Of a stretch of 64,000 nucleotides of DNA, positions 45,297 to 53,584 are shown in pieces. The translations under genes were made by a program, and so were the position numbers. The notes below the pieces were generated by a model. It made no database searches. It had not been told where the DNA came from and saw nothing but the letters and a program-made list of their open reading frames with translations. Every line of letters begins with the position of its first letter. Within the stretch, counting starts at the first letter, position 1. The DNA lies in assembly GCA_947477655.1 (NCBI GenBank), contig CANJTS010000006.1:164603-228602 (forward strand), read 5' to 3'. The stretch comes from CAILUG01 sp903844415. GTDB lineage: Bacteria; Pseudomonadota; Gammaproteobacteria; Pseudomonadales; Pseudohongiellaceae.

Positions 45297-45686
45297 ATGA
45301 AAAAACAAACAGGCTTTACGCTGATCGAGTTGCTTATTGTGATGGCAATCTTGGGAATGTTGGCCGCGCTGGTGGGTCCTGCGCTGTTCGGTAATCTTAG
45401 TAAAGGCCAACGCTCAGCTGCCCAGAGCCAGATTTCCAACTTTGAATCTGCACTGGATTCGTATCGACTAGATGTAGGTAGCTATCCGAAAACGCTGGCA
45501 GGTTTAATTGAAAACGATTCCGGCCGCGACTCCTGGGCGGGCCCGTATTTACGTGGGCAATTACCTCAGGATCCGTGGGACAACGATTATTTCTATCAGC
45601 CGCAAGAGCGCGATTTTTTGTTGCTGTCGTATGGTAAAGACGGGGCGGCAGGCGGGCAGGACGATGACGCCGATATCGGCCGTTAA
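45297..45686 (+). CDS. gspG: Major pseudopilin GspG
   Basis: Main subunit of the secretion pseudopilus. The 129-residue prepilin has a short leader ending in Gly before FTLIELLIVM with the +5 Glu, and a calcium-site-like C terminus with DPWDNDYFYQ and DDDADIGR. It is cleaved and N-methylated by a prepilin peptidase encoded elsewhere, since none is in the window. GspH starts inside its 3' end. Confidence 0.95.
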   Translation: MKKQTGFTLIELLIVMAILGMLAALVGPALFGNLSKGQRSAAQSQISNFESALDSYRLDVGSYPKTLAGLIENDSGRDSWAGPYLRGQLPQDPWDNDYFYQPQERDFLLLSYGKDGAAGGQDDDADIGR

Positions 45687-46185
45687 CACCGGCTCACGCC
45701 AACCAGGGTTTACCTTACTGGAACTACTGCTAGTGGTTTCCATCATCATAATCGCAGTAGGGATTGTCATCCCCAATCTCAATACGCTCGATACCAGCGT
45801 CTTCAATGCCCAGATTAGAAAAGCAGCGGCAGCTTTAACATACGCCAGACGCATTGCTATCGTTGAAGCCCAGCCAAAGGCAGTGGTGTTGTATGCGTTT
45901 GATCCCGAGCGCGCAGACTACCAACAACTGCGTGCGCAAATGCAAACTGAAAATCCTGCTGCACACTGGGAGAGTGACTTGCTCGATCTAAAGTTTCAGA
46001 CTGACGCCAATCAACTTGCAGCAGCAGTGGAGCGCATAGAGATAACTTTTTATCCGCAAGGTGGCAGCACCGGCGGCTTATTAAATTTTGGTCTTAACGA
46101 GCGCAGCGCAACAATAAAGGTTGATCCAATTACCGGGCGTATAACTACTGCCTACAATGGCGAAACGCTTGCCGAGGAAAAATAG
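45664..46185 (+). CDS. gspH: Minor pseudopilin GspH
   Basis: The 173-residue protein has the prepilin motif GFTLLELLLVVSII with +5 Glu after a 14-residue leader, then a beta-rich domain. The ATG at 45664 lies in the 3' end of gspG (23-base overlap); a longer open frame exists upstream but would give an abnormal leader. Minor pseudopilins H-I-J-K form the tip complex. Confidence 0.88.
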   Translation: MTPISAVNTGSRQPGFTLLELLLVVSIIIIAVGIVIPNLNTLDTSVFNAQIRKAAAALTYARRIAIVEAQPKAVVLYAFDPERADYQQLRAQMQTENPAAHWESDLLDLKFQTDANQLAAAVERIEITFYPQGGSTGGLLNFGLNERSATIKVDPITGRITTAYNGETLAEEK

Positions 46186-46189
46186 AGCA

Positions 46190-46573
46190 ATGGGCAAAAT
46201 CAGCAACACAGCCGCCGGCTTCACCTTGCTAGAAGTGATGGTAGCGTTGACCATAACCGGCATGGCACTGGGCGGACTTTTTAGCGTAATTGCCGGCAAC
46301 AAACGTCTTGCCTGGAATTCAGAACAAGCCTTGGTCCGTTCAATGCATGTGCGTACCCTCATTAATTTTTCGCAACTCAACAACACGCGCGGCGAAATAG
46401 CAGTGGATTTCGTGAGCCCCGAATTTAGTTTGCGCACCGAGTTAGCAATGGAAACCCCTCCGCGAAAAACCATGGCTACACTACAGGCCTTGGAAGCTTA
46501 TGATGTGGTAGATGCGGCGGGAGAAGTTATCGCACAGGGCTCGTATTGGGTAGAGCTTGATCTGCCAAGATGA
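46190..46573 (+). CDS. gspI: Minor pseudopilin GspI
   Basis: The 127-residue protein has the prepilin motif GFTLLEVMVALTI, typical of GspI, after a 9-residue leader. The ATG at 46190 lies 4 bases past the gspH stop; the frame is open further upstream inside gspH. It overlaps gspJ by 4 bases. Confidence 0.9.
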   Translation: MGKISNTAAGFTLLEVMVALTITGMALGGLFSVIAGNKRLAWNSEQALVRSMHVRTLINFSQLNNTRGEIAVDFVSPEFSLRTELAMETPPRKTMATLQALEAYDVVDAAGEVIAQGSYWVELDLPR

Positions 46574-47253
46574 AAACTGCGATTAATGTAGCCGGGCACA
46601 CTAAACACATGCGGTCGCTACAGCGTGGCTTTACTCTGCTTGAGCTGGTGCTGTCGATGACACTGTCGGCATTGTTGCTGGGCATGCTCAGCGCGGGCGT
46701 GTATGCGGTAGTCAATGATTGGCAAAACGAAACTTCAGTATTAGATACATCGCTCGACAAGGCGCTGGTAGTACTGCAACTGGAACGCGCTTTGCTCGCT
46801 GCATTTCCCCATTCGTATGTCGATAACGAACGCTTGGCGCGTTTTGTTTATTTCAAAGGCACTTCAGATGAGCTACGTTTTGTCTCCGCAATTTCCCCGC
46901 AGCATCAACCAGGTCTTACTGCTTGGCGCTTGTTGTCCAGTGCGGATAAGGGCCTGCAATTGACACTCACTCCAGCCTTCAGTGACAACCCCGATACCCG
47001 TTTCGAACTACTAGAACCTTTAGCGCTACTGTCCAATTACAAGGCCGAATTTCGTTATCTACTGCAACGTAATCCTGATGAGAAGGAGTGGCTTGAAGAA
47101 TGGGATGGCCAGGTTATGCAAAGTTTGCCGCTGGCGGTGTACATCGTGCTGACGCCAATAGATAAGCAGCAAGGTGATGCTGTGCTAGATTTAATCGCCC
47201 CTATAAAAACCTACCGGCATGAAGATATCCAGCCGGTGCTGCCGGTGAATTAG
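46570..47253 (+). CDS. gspJ: Minor pseudopilin GspJ
   Basis: The 227-residue protein has the prepilin motif GFTLLELVLSMTLSALLLGML, split here only by the leader Gly, with +5 Glu. Its length, above other minor pseudopilins, fits GspJ. The start overlaps gspI (ATGA); an internal ATG at 46609 would give a more typical 7-residue leader (MRSLQRG) and may be the true start. Confidence 0.88.
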   Translation: MKTAINVAGHTKHMRSLQRGFTLLELVLSMTLSALLLGMLSAGVYAVVNDWQNETSVLDTSLDKALVVLQLERALLAAFPHSYVDNERLARFVYFKGTSDELRFVSAISPQHQPGLTAWRLLSSADKGLQLTLTPAFSDNPDTRFELLEPLALLSNYKAEFRYLLQRNPDEKEWLEEWDGQVMQSLPLAVYIVLTPIDKQQGDAVLDLIAPIKTYRHEDIQPVLPVN

Positions 47254-47261
47254 GAGCTGCG

Positions 47262-48383
47262 ATGGCTGCGATGCCAACTCAAATTTATGTTCGCCAACGC
47301 GGCACTGTAATTATCGTTACTTTATGGACTATCACGCTGCTCACCATTTTGATCACAGTACTGGCCGGACAAATTCGCTTGTCGGCGCAGGCGGCGTTTT
47401 TTCATCAGCAAGATTTACGCAGCTGGGCCAACGTGCAGGCTGCTGTTAATCAGGCCGAAATGGAATTGATGCTGGAATATATGCCAAGACCACCCGAAGC
47501 AATATCACTAGACACAGTAGGTCGCAACCCGCTCTACCGGTTTAACGGCCAGCTCTTACACCTGTATTATCCGCAGGCAGCTGACGTTGCAGTACGCATT
47601 TACGATCACGCTGGTAAGATTAATTTACGCGAAATCGCCCCCAGTCGACTGCGTGCCATGTTGGAAAAAAAACTGGGTGCCAATGCAGGTTTGCAAATCG
47701 ATTTAATGATAGAAGCCTGGGATGACTGGCAAGATCTCAATGATCAAGCGAGCATCAACGGTGCCGAGGCAGCGTATTACGCAGACCTAGAAAGCCCGTA
47801 TAAGCCGCGTAACGGCAAACTGGAATCTGTGGAAGAAATTTTGCTCATTCGCGGCTTTGCAGAAGTATTTTCCGATGTTGATCTGGATGCTGCTTTCACT
47901 CTCTATGGCGAAAATGAACTGGTCAATCTCAATCTTGCCACAGTGGAGGCTATGCAGTTGCTGCCAGGGCTTGATGACGCTTTGATAGCAGAAATTCTGG
48001 CGTATCGAGTGGATAATGAGTTCTCCGGCAATGGCGACGTGGCACAAATAGTCCCAGCCGAAAACATGGCCGAACTAAGACCCTGGTTAAACTCTCGCAA
48101 GATGACCGCTTATTATTCCATCATGGTTTATCCCACGACGCCTGCAGCAGGGTCATCACTGCCATCAGATGCCCAAGCAGATGCAGATGCAGCAGAAGTG
48201 GTGGGAGAAGAAGTGGCGGGAGAAGAAGTGGCAGAGCAAGCCACTACAGCATTTACTGAAGTAGTAGAAATTACTGGCTTTACCGATCTCCCAAAAATCC
48301 TCAAAATTAACCCTTATCAAACCATTCCGCTCAGAGGCATGGTTGCAACTATCAACGAGCGCAACAGTGCAGACAAGCCATAA
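47262..48383 (+). CDS. gspK: Minor pseudopilin GspK
   Basis: The 373-residue protein is the large pseudopilin that caps the tip. It has QRGTVIIVTLWTITLL as prepilin N terminus without the +5 Glu, as expected for GspK, and a large helical domain with LNLATVEAMQLLPGL. The C terminus includes an acidic EVVGEEVAGEEVA repeat. Last gene of the T2SS set; its end overlaps the Wzm-like gene. Confidence 0.9.
   Translation: MAAMPTQIYVRQRGTVIIVTLWTITLLTILITVLAGQIRLSAQAAFFHQQDLRSWANVQAAVNQAEMELMLEYMPRPPEAISLDTVGRNPLYRFNGQLLHLYYPQAADVAVRIYDHAGKINLREIAPSRLRAMLEKKLGANAGLQIDLMIEAWDDWQDLNDQASINGAEAAYYADLESPYKPRNGKLESVEEILLIRGFAEVFSDVDLDAAFTLYGENELVNLNLATVEAMQLLPGLDDALIAEILAYRVDNEFSGNGDVAQIVPAENMAELRPWLNSRKMTAYYSIMVYPTTPAAGSSLPSDAQADADAAEVVGEEVAGEEVAEQATTAFTEVVEITGFTDLPKILKINPYQTIPLRGMVATINERNSADKP
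48195..48224 (+). repeat. Two 15-base in-frame repeats in gspK
   Basis: The unit GAAGTGGCGGGAGAA occurs twice (first copy with T in place of C) and a partial third begins at 48225, encoding E-V-(V/A)-G-E near the C terminus of GspK. Confidence 0.75.
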
Positions 48384-49176
48384 CTATTTAAACAACGTGT
48401 TGGGTGGAATTCTGGTGCCGATACGCACCAGCATCAAACATATGTCGCTCATGCAAATGCTGATTAAACGCGAAATAGTCACACGTACCTCTGGCACCGT
48501 GCTGGGTATTTTATGGCCCCTGCTACAACCCGCCATGCAAGTGTTGGGTTTTTGGTTTCTGTTTGATGTGGTGTATGGCATGCGCCAAAACCGCGGGCCG
48601 TCGTATCTGGAATTTTTACTGACCGGGATGTTGCCGTGGATGTGTCTGAGTGAAGTCTTGAATAGAGCGGCCGGAATGTTCCGCGAATTTTCTTCGCTCT
48701 ATCAACGTGCGCCGTTTCCCATCGAGATGTTGCCCGTCTTTATCATGATTATCCCGGCCTTGGTTTATGCGCTTGTGTACGGCTTGTTGTGTTTTTATAT
48801 GTTTGGATTTATAGCGGCCGCTAAATCGTTGCTGGTGTTACCGCTGCTGCTATTGTGGTTGTTGCCTTTCACGCTGCTGTTTTCGGTATTAGGTGTATTC
48901 ATGCGGGACTTTACTCAAGTATTGCCCTTTTTACTTACGCTGGCGCTGTACTGTACGCCGATTTTATATTTTCCCGACATGTTGCCAGCACAGGCGCAGT
49001 CCTGGTTGTGGCTTAATCCCTTTGCCGATGTCATGACTTTTATTCACGCTCTTGTACAAGGCTCAACCATAGACGCGGCGACGGGTTTACGACTGCTGTT
49101 GGTGTGGTTAGTGTTGTTGGTACCGTCCTGGCATATTTTCCGGCGCAGCCTGCCCCACATACGCGAGGTGCTGTAA
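48367..49176 (+). CDS. Polysaccharide ABC exporter permease, Wzm-like
   Basis: ABC-2-type permease of about 269 residues with six predicted helices. The segment MLIKREIVTRTSGTVLGILWPLLQP matches the amphipathic start and first helix of Wzm/TagG proteins, and LGVFMRDFTQVLPFLL and PDMLPA are also typical (spans given by short pieces only). It exports undecaprenyl-linked glycans across the inner membrane with the Wzt-like ATPase. The start is unsure: GTG 48367 overlaps gspK, TTG 48343 is longer and ATG 48442 would shorten the N terminus. Confidence 0.85.
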   Translation: MQTSHNYLNNVLGGILVPIRTSIKHMSLMQMLIKREIVTRTSGTVLGILWPLLQPAMQVLGFWFLFDVVYGMRQNRGPSYLEFLLTGMLPWMCLSEVLNRAAGMFREFSSLYQRAPFPIEMLPVFIMIIPALVYALVYGLLCFYMFGFIAAAKSLLVLPLLLLWLLPFTLLFSVLGVFMRDFTQVLPFLLTLALYCTPILYFPDMLPAQAQSWLWLNPFADVMTFIHALVQGSTIDAATGLRLLLVWLVLLVPSWHIFRRSLPHIREVL

Positions 49177-50393
49177 TGGCGGAGCCAATTATTACTGTAC
49201 AAAAAGTGTCGAAATATTATCGACTGTATGCGCACGACTTTGACCGTGTTCGCGAAATTTTCAGCGGCAAATCGCACTGCCAGCAACACTTTGCGTTGCA
49301 GGATATAAATTTTACCGTTTCACCAGGGGAAGTAGTGGGTGTGGTGGGCAAGAACGGCGCGGGCAAAAGCACCTTGCTTAAATTGCTGGCCAACACCATG
49401 CAACCTTCAGCTGGAACGCTGCACATCAAAGGACGTGTGGCAGCCCTGCTCGAACTGGGCGCCAGCTTCCACCCGGAGATGAGCGGGCATGACAATATTT
49501 ATCTCAATTGTTCGATCGGAGGCTTAAGCAAAAAAGCAACCGACGCTGTTTATGCAGACATAGTAGAATTTTCCGGGATAAGAGAGTTTATTCACCGGCC
49601 CGTTAAAACTTATTCCAGCGGCATGTTTGTACGTTTAGCTTTTTCCATTGCCACGCACATCGACCCTGACATCTTGATAATAGACGAGGCGCTGTCAGTC
49701 GGTGACGGTGTTTTTGCGCGTCGCTCCTTCGACCGCATCATGGCTTTCAAGAAAGCAGGCAAGACCATTTTCTTTTGTTCACATTCCCTGTATCAGGTAG
49801 AGGCCATGTGTGATCGTGTTATCTGGCTGGATCAGGGCAAGATTAAAAGTGTCGGGTTGCCTGCCAAAGTGGTCACCGAATACGACGAGTTTCTGCGTAT
49901 GGAATCGTCACAACATGAAAGTTTGGAAACTATCCAACACACGGCCACCGAGGCTCCCGCTGCACAACACAAGGGTGAAATACCCAGAATCTTTGCCGTA
50001 GAAACCACAGTAGACGGCCATCTTGCCAAGGCCCATCATGTTGTCAGTGGCAAAAGTGCACTGGCGATCCTGGTAAAATTTCATCCTGGTAAAAATGTGG
50101 CCCTGCCCAGTGTTGCGGTTGTCTTTACCGGTGGTGATGGTCGTATCCTCACCAGCGTGGGTTCCCTTAATGACGGTCACCACTTGCAAGTGGACGCGCA
50201 GGGGGTAGGAATTGCCGAGCTAGTATTTCCAGAATTTCCCTTGCTCAAGGGCCGTTACAACATTGATGTGTATTTGCTGTGTGAGCAAGGTTTGCACGTC
50301 TATGAGTCAATAATTCAGGCTGCAGAGCTCAATGTGGAGCAAATTGGTTTGGCGCTTGGCATTGTGAATCTTCCGCACAGCTGGAAACAATAA
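49176..50393 (+). CDS. Polysaccharide ABC exporter ATPase, Wzt-like, with C-terminal glycan-binding domain
   Basis: The 405-residue protein has an ATPase domain (1-250: Walker A GKNGAGKST, the LLELGASFHPEMSG segment typical of Wzt/TagH, signature YSSGMFVRLAF, Walker B ILIIDEALSVGD) and an extra C-terminal beta-sandwich (about 270-405) of the type that reads modified glycan ends in O-antigen exporters. Its start overlaps the permease stop (TAATG), and its stop overlaps the next start in the same way. Confidence 0.92.
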   Translation: MAEPIITVQKVSKYYRLYAHDFDRVREIFSGKSHCQQHFALQDINFTVSPGEVVGVVGKNGAGKSTLLKLLANTMQPSAGTLHIKGRVAALLELGASFHPEMSGHDNIYLNCSIGGLSKKATDAVYADIVEFSGIREFIHRPVKTYSSGMFVRLAFSIATHIDPDILIIDEALSVGDGVFARRSFDRIMAFKKAGKTIFFCSHSLYQVEAMCDRVIWLDQGKIKSVGLPAKVVTEYDEFLRMESSQHESLETIQHTATEAPAAQHKGEIPRIFAVETTVDGHLAKAHHVVSGKSALAILVKFHPGKNVALPSVAVVFTGGDGRILTSVGSLNDGHHLQVDAQGVGIAELVFPEFPLLKGRYNIDVYLLCEQGLHVYESIIQAAELNVEQIGLALGIVNLPHSWKQ

Positions 50394-51388
50394 TGGTGGC
50401 AACAGCTCAGGTAAGTGCCAAGCAGTGGGAGGTGCGCGTCTTGCAAAGCTCCGATGCGCCTGCTGTGTGTCATTTGTTCGAGCAAGTGTTCAAGCAGCCG
50501 ATGAGCCCGGAACAACACAGCTGGAAATATCGACCGGCTACTAGTTGTGCGGTGGGCGTATTCTTAGACGGAGAATTGCTCGGTCATTATGGTGGCCTGG
50601 GTGTGAATATCAGCTGCAAAGGTAAGCCTGCCCGTGCCGTACAAATTGTAGATGTGATGGTCAGCTCTGCAGGCAGACAAGGCGTACGCAAACAAAGTCC
50701 GTTCTTCTTGGCGGGCAGAGAATTTCTGGAACGGTTTATTGGTTACGACAACCCGTATTTACTTGGGTATGGATTTCCCAGCGACCGCCACATGCAGCTG
50801 GCTGTGCATATGCAGCTTTATGCCCCGGTGGGCAGGATGTTTGAAATTAGTTGGCCGCTGCCTTCACCAGCAGCTAAGCTTGGCCTGCTGCATAAACTGG
50901 TCAGGCTAGACCTTACTAATCTAGAAAAATTTAAACCTGCCCTTGATACCCTTTGGCAGCACTTGCGCGATGATCTGCCAGACTTTATTGCGGTAGAAAA
51001 AGACGCTGCCTTTATTGAATGGCGGTATTTAAAAAAACCAGACCAGCACTATCAACTCTATTTGCTGTGTGGGCGGCTGACGGGTAAACCGCTGGCTGTA
51101 ATGGTGTTAAAGCAGGCTGCAGACCACATGCTGCTGCTGGATTTTGTCGGCCCCTTGCGGGTACTGCCAACAGTATTACAGGCGGCGCAGTTGCAAGCAC
51201 AACAACTGCACTTCACAAAACTGATTACGTGGTGCAGTGAAAATTTTGTGCACTTGTTCGCCACCGGTTCGGCCAGCAGCAAACCACTGCCCATTACTAC
51301 ACCTGCCAATATTTGGACTGCCGGCCCCACTCAAGAAGAATTAATAAATCGTTGGTGGCTGTTGCCCGGCGATACGGATTATTTATGA
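50393..51388 (+). CDS. GNAT-like acyltransferase of the polysaccharide cluster
   Basis: The 331-residue protein begins like a GNAT acetyltransferase (VRVLQSSDAPAVCHLFEQVF and later GHYGGLGVNI, AVQIVDVMV) and seems to have a second, weaker GNAT-like half with FIEWRYLKKP. I do not recognise a specific family. Tight coupling to the Wzt-like gene suggests acylation of the exported glycan or its precursor; this is inference. Confidence 0.6.
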   Translation: MVATAQVSAKQWEVRVLQSSDAPAVCHLFEQVFKQPMSPEQHSWKYRPATSCAVGVFLDGELLGHYGGLGVNISCKGKPARAVQIVDVMVSSAGRQGVRKQSPFFLAGREFLERFIGYDNPYLLGYGFPSDRHMQLAVHMQLYAPVGRMFEISWPLPSPAAKLGLLHKLVRLDLTNLEKFKPALDTLWQHLRDDLPDFIAVEKDAAFIEWRYLKKPDQHYQLYLLCGRLTGKPLAVMVLKQAADHMLLLDFVGPLRVLPTVLQAAQLQAQQLHFTKLITWCSENFVHLFATGSASSKPLPITTPANIWTAGPTQEELINRWWLLPGDTDYL

Positions 51389-51401
51389 TTGATGATTATC
51401 T

Positions 51402-52172
51402 ATGATTGATGAACAACAAATTGTTCCCTACCACACCCTGCCCTTGCCAGTCGCACAGGGCCCCTGGCTGGTGTTTGCGCCTCATGCCGATGACGAAAGT
51501 TTTGGCATGGCCGGCACCCTGATCAAAGCAAACGCAGCAGGAATCGTAGTGCACCTGGTGGTGCTGACCGATGGCGCCTTGGGCGGGCAACAACATAATC
51601 TGGTGAATATCCGTCAGCAAGAAGCACAGGCGGCGGCTGCCATGTTAGGCGTAGCTTCGGTGGTGTTCCTGGGTCAACCAGATCGAGCGCTGCAAGTTAC
51701 CGATGTTGTGGCGGCACAAATTGTGAGCATCATTGCCAATATCAAACCGGCCGCAGTGTTTTTTCCGGGGGTGTTAGAGCCGCATCCTGATCATCGAGCC
51801 TGCGCATTGTTGGTCTGGCAAGCGCTGCAATCGGTGCAGCTATCACCCGCCTCAACTTCAATCTCAACACCCATCCCAACACCGATCATAGCCGTCAGTT
51901 ATGAAATTTCGGTGCAGAGCCCGATAAACTGTTTGGTCGATATCACGCAAGAAATGGCACGTAAAAAGCAGGTTATTGCGGTGTATGTTAGCCAGCTCGG
52001 GCAGAACAACTATGTGGAAATGGTGCAGGGGCTAAATCGCCTACGTACTTTCAGTTTGAGTGCTGAAGTAGTGTGGGCAGAAGGGTTCTATAAATTTTCC
52101 GATGCAGAACTGCCGGGTTCTCTGCCGGCATGGCTGCAAGATAAAATGTCTCTTATGCTGGCAAGCACCTAA
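51402..52172 (+). CDS. PIG-L/LmbE-family deacetylase
   Basis: The 256-residue protein has the metal-binding AHADDE-type motif (FAPHADDESFGMAGT) and the distal HPDH motif (EPHPDHRACALL) of zinc-dependent N-acetyl sugar deacetylases. With the GNAT-like protein and the Wzm/Wzt exporter it probably modifies surface polysaccharide. It converges on the TolC-like gene with 33 bases between stops. Confidence 0.88.
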   Translation: MIDEQQIVPYHTLPLPVAQGPWLVFAPHADDESFGMAGTLIKANAAGIVVHLVVLTDGALGGQQHNLVNIRQQEAQAAAAMLGVASVVFLGQPDRALQVTDVVAAQIVSIIANIKPAAVFFPGVLEPHPDHRACALLVWQALQSVQLSPASTSISTPIPTPIIAVSYEISVQSPINCLVDITQEMARKKQVIAVYVSQLGQNNYVEMVQGLNRLRTFSLSAEVVWAEGFYKFSDAELPGSLPAWLQDKMSLMLAST

Positions 52173-52205
52173 CGAAGTTCTGCATTTATGTTTGGGCAAG
52201 ACGTT

Positions 52206-53579
52206 CTACTGCGCATTCAAAGCACTAGCCGTGTTGTTCAACAAACCACTCACGTTGAGCAAATCAGCAGCAGTTAATATTCCCGCTTCACGCCGTAACA
52301 CCAAATTGGCTCGGATGTGATCGTAACGGGCTTTCTGCAAATCTCGCTGGGCCCGAAATTGGTCGCGTAACGCATTGAGCACATCAACACTGGTTACCGT
52401 GGCCAGTTCAAACCCACGCTGCATGGCAGTGTAAGAAGTAGTGGTAGATTCTGCGAGCGTGCGAGCTGCGTTGATGCGTGACTCGCCCGACTTTACTTGC
52501 AGGTAGGCGATGCGGGTTTTTGCAGTAGTGTCCAATTGAATTTGTTTGAGTTCACTTTCTGCAATACTCCGCCGGCTGGTGGCTTCGCGTACCGCGGCCC
52601 GGTTACTGCCACCGGCAAAAAGTGGCACAGAGAAATCTATTCCAACATACGAAGTTTCAGATTCAGAAAGCCGCACATTTTCAAAACCGATATCAGACAG
52701 CTGTTGCTGAAACACCAGCGATGCCCTGGGCAGGTAGGCTCCGCGTTCTTGGGAAACGGCTTTGTCCGCTCTCTGCAGCGCAAAAGAGCTCGCAGCAATC
52801 TGGCGATTGTTGGCATTGGCACGTGATAGCCATTCGTTAAGGTCGCCGTCCAGTTGGGGTACCTCTATTGCCACCGGCAATCGGGCAAGATTTCCAACCG
52901 GCAAATCAGCGATGGCGCGTAACGCTTCTCGGCTGACGGCTAAGTTACTTTCGACATCGACATGTTCTGCGCCAACGGCTGCCAGTCGCGCCTGCGCTGC
53001 GTACAGATCAGTTATTTTGACCAATTGCAGGCCGTACATGGTTTCGATCTGATTAATCTGGTTGGTCATTGCATCTAATTCTGCATTAACAGACAACAAG
53101 GCATCTTCCGCTTGTAACACGCTCAGATATTTGTCAGCGACATCAGTCAGCAGCTTGGCGAGTTCTAGGTAGTATTCTGCTTCGGTTTGATCTTCCAACA
53201 AGTAAGCCTGCTGGCGTGCTGCGTAGGCCTCCCAGTTAAATAAGACCTGGCTCACCTGCAGCGAATAACGTTTGCCTTTGTATTCGGAGTCTTCGCCCAA
53301 CGAAGTGCGTTGGTTGTCAGACAAGTTAGCAGAAGCATTTACTTGCGGCAGAAATTGGCCATTCATAGCATCTTTACGCGCCGTACCAATGCTCCACCGC
53401 GCGCGGGCAGCGCTCAGGTTTGGGTTGGTATTCAAGGCGGCTGTAAAAAAGTCTTCCAGTGTTCTGCCGCCATTTTCGGCGGCAGCAAAGTCATCATTCG
53501 CGGGTTGGGCGCCTATCGACGGGTGGGCATAAACACCCGCCAAAAACAGTAAGACGACGGCGATCGAGGTAGGTTTCAT
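52206..53579 (-). CDS. TolC-family outer-membrane channel of the type I secretion system
   Basis: The 457-residue protein has a signal peptide (ending SIGAQP), then two long helical OEP repeats with the family segments NPNLSAARARWSIG, YVGIDFSVPLFAGG and AYLQVKSGESRINAARTL. TolC-type trimers span the outer membrane and periplasm. It is last of the three T1SS genes; the ATG at 53579 lies just past the HlyD-like stop. Confidence 0.92.
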   Translation of the reverse strand: MKPTSIAVVLLFLAGVYAHPSIGAQPANDDFAAAENGGRTLEDFFTAALNTNPNLSAARARWSIGTARKDAMNGQFLPQVNASANLSDNQRTSLGEDSEYKGKRYSLQVSQVLFNWEAYAARQQAYLLEDQTEAEYYLELAKLLTDVADKYLSVLQAEDALLSVNAELDAMTNQINQIETMYGLQLVKITDLYAAQARLAAVGAEHVDVESNLAVSREALRAIADLPVGNLARLPVAIEVPQLDGDLNEWLSRANANNRQIAASSFALQRADKAVSQERGAYLPRASLVFQQQLSDIGFENVRLSESETSYVGIDFSVPLFAGGSNRAAVREATSRRSIAESELKQIQLDTTAKTRIAYLQVKSGESRINAARTLAESTTTSYTAMQRGFELATVTSVDVLNALRDQFRAQRDLQKARYDHIRANLVLRREAGILTAADLLNVSGLLNNTASALNAQ

Positions 53580-53584
53580 CAAAT

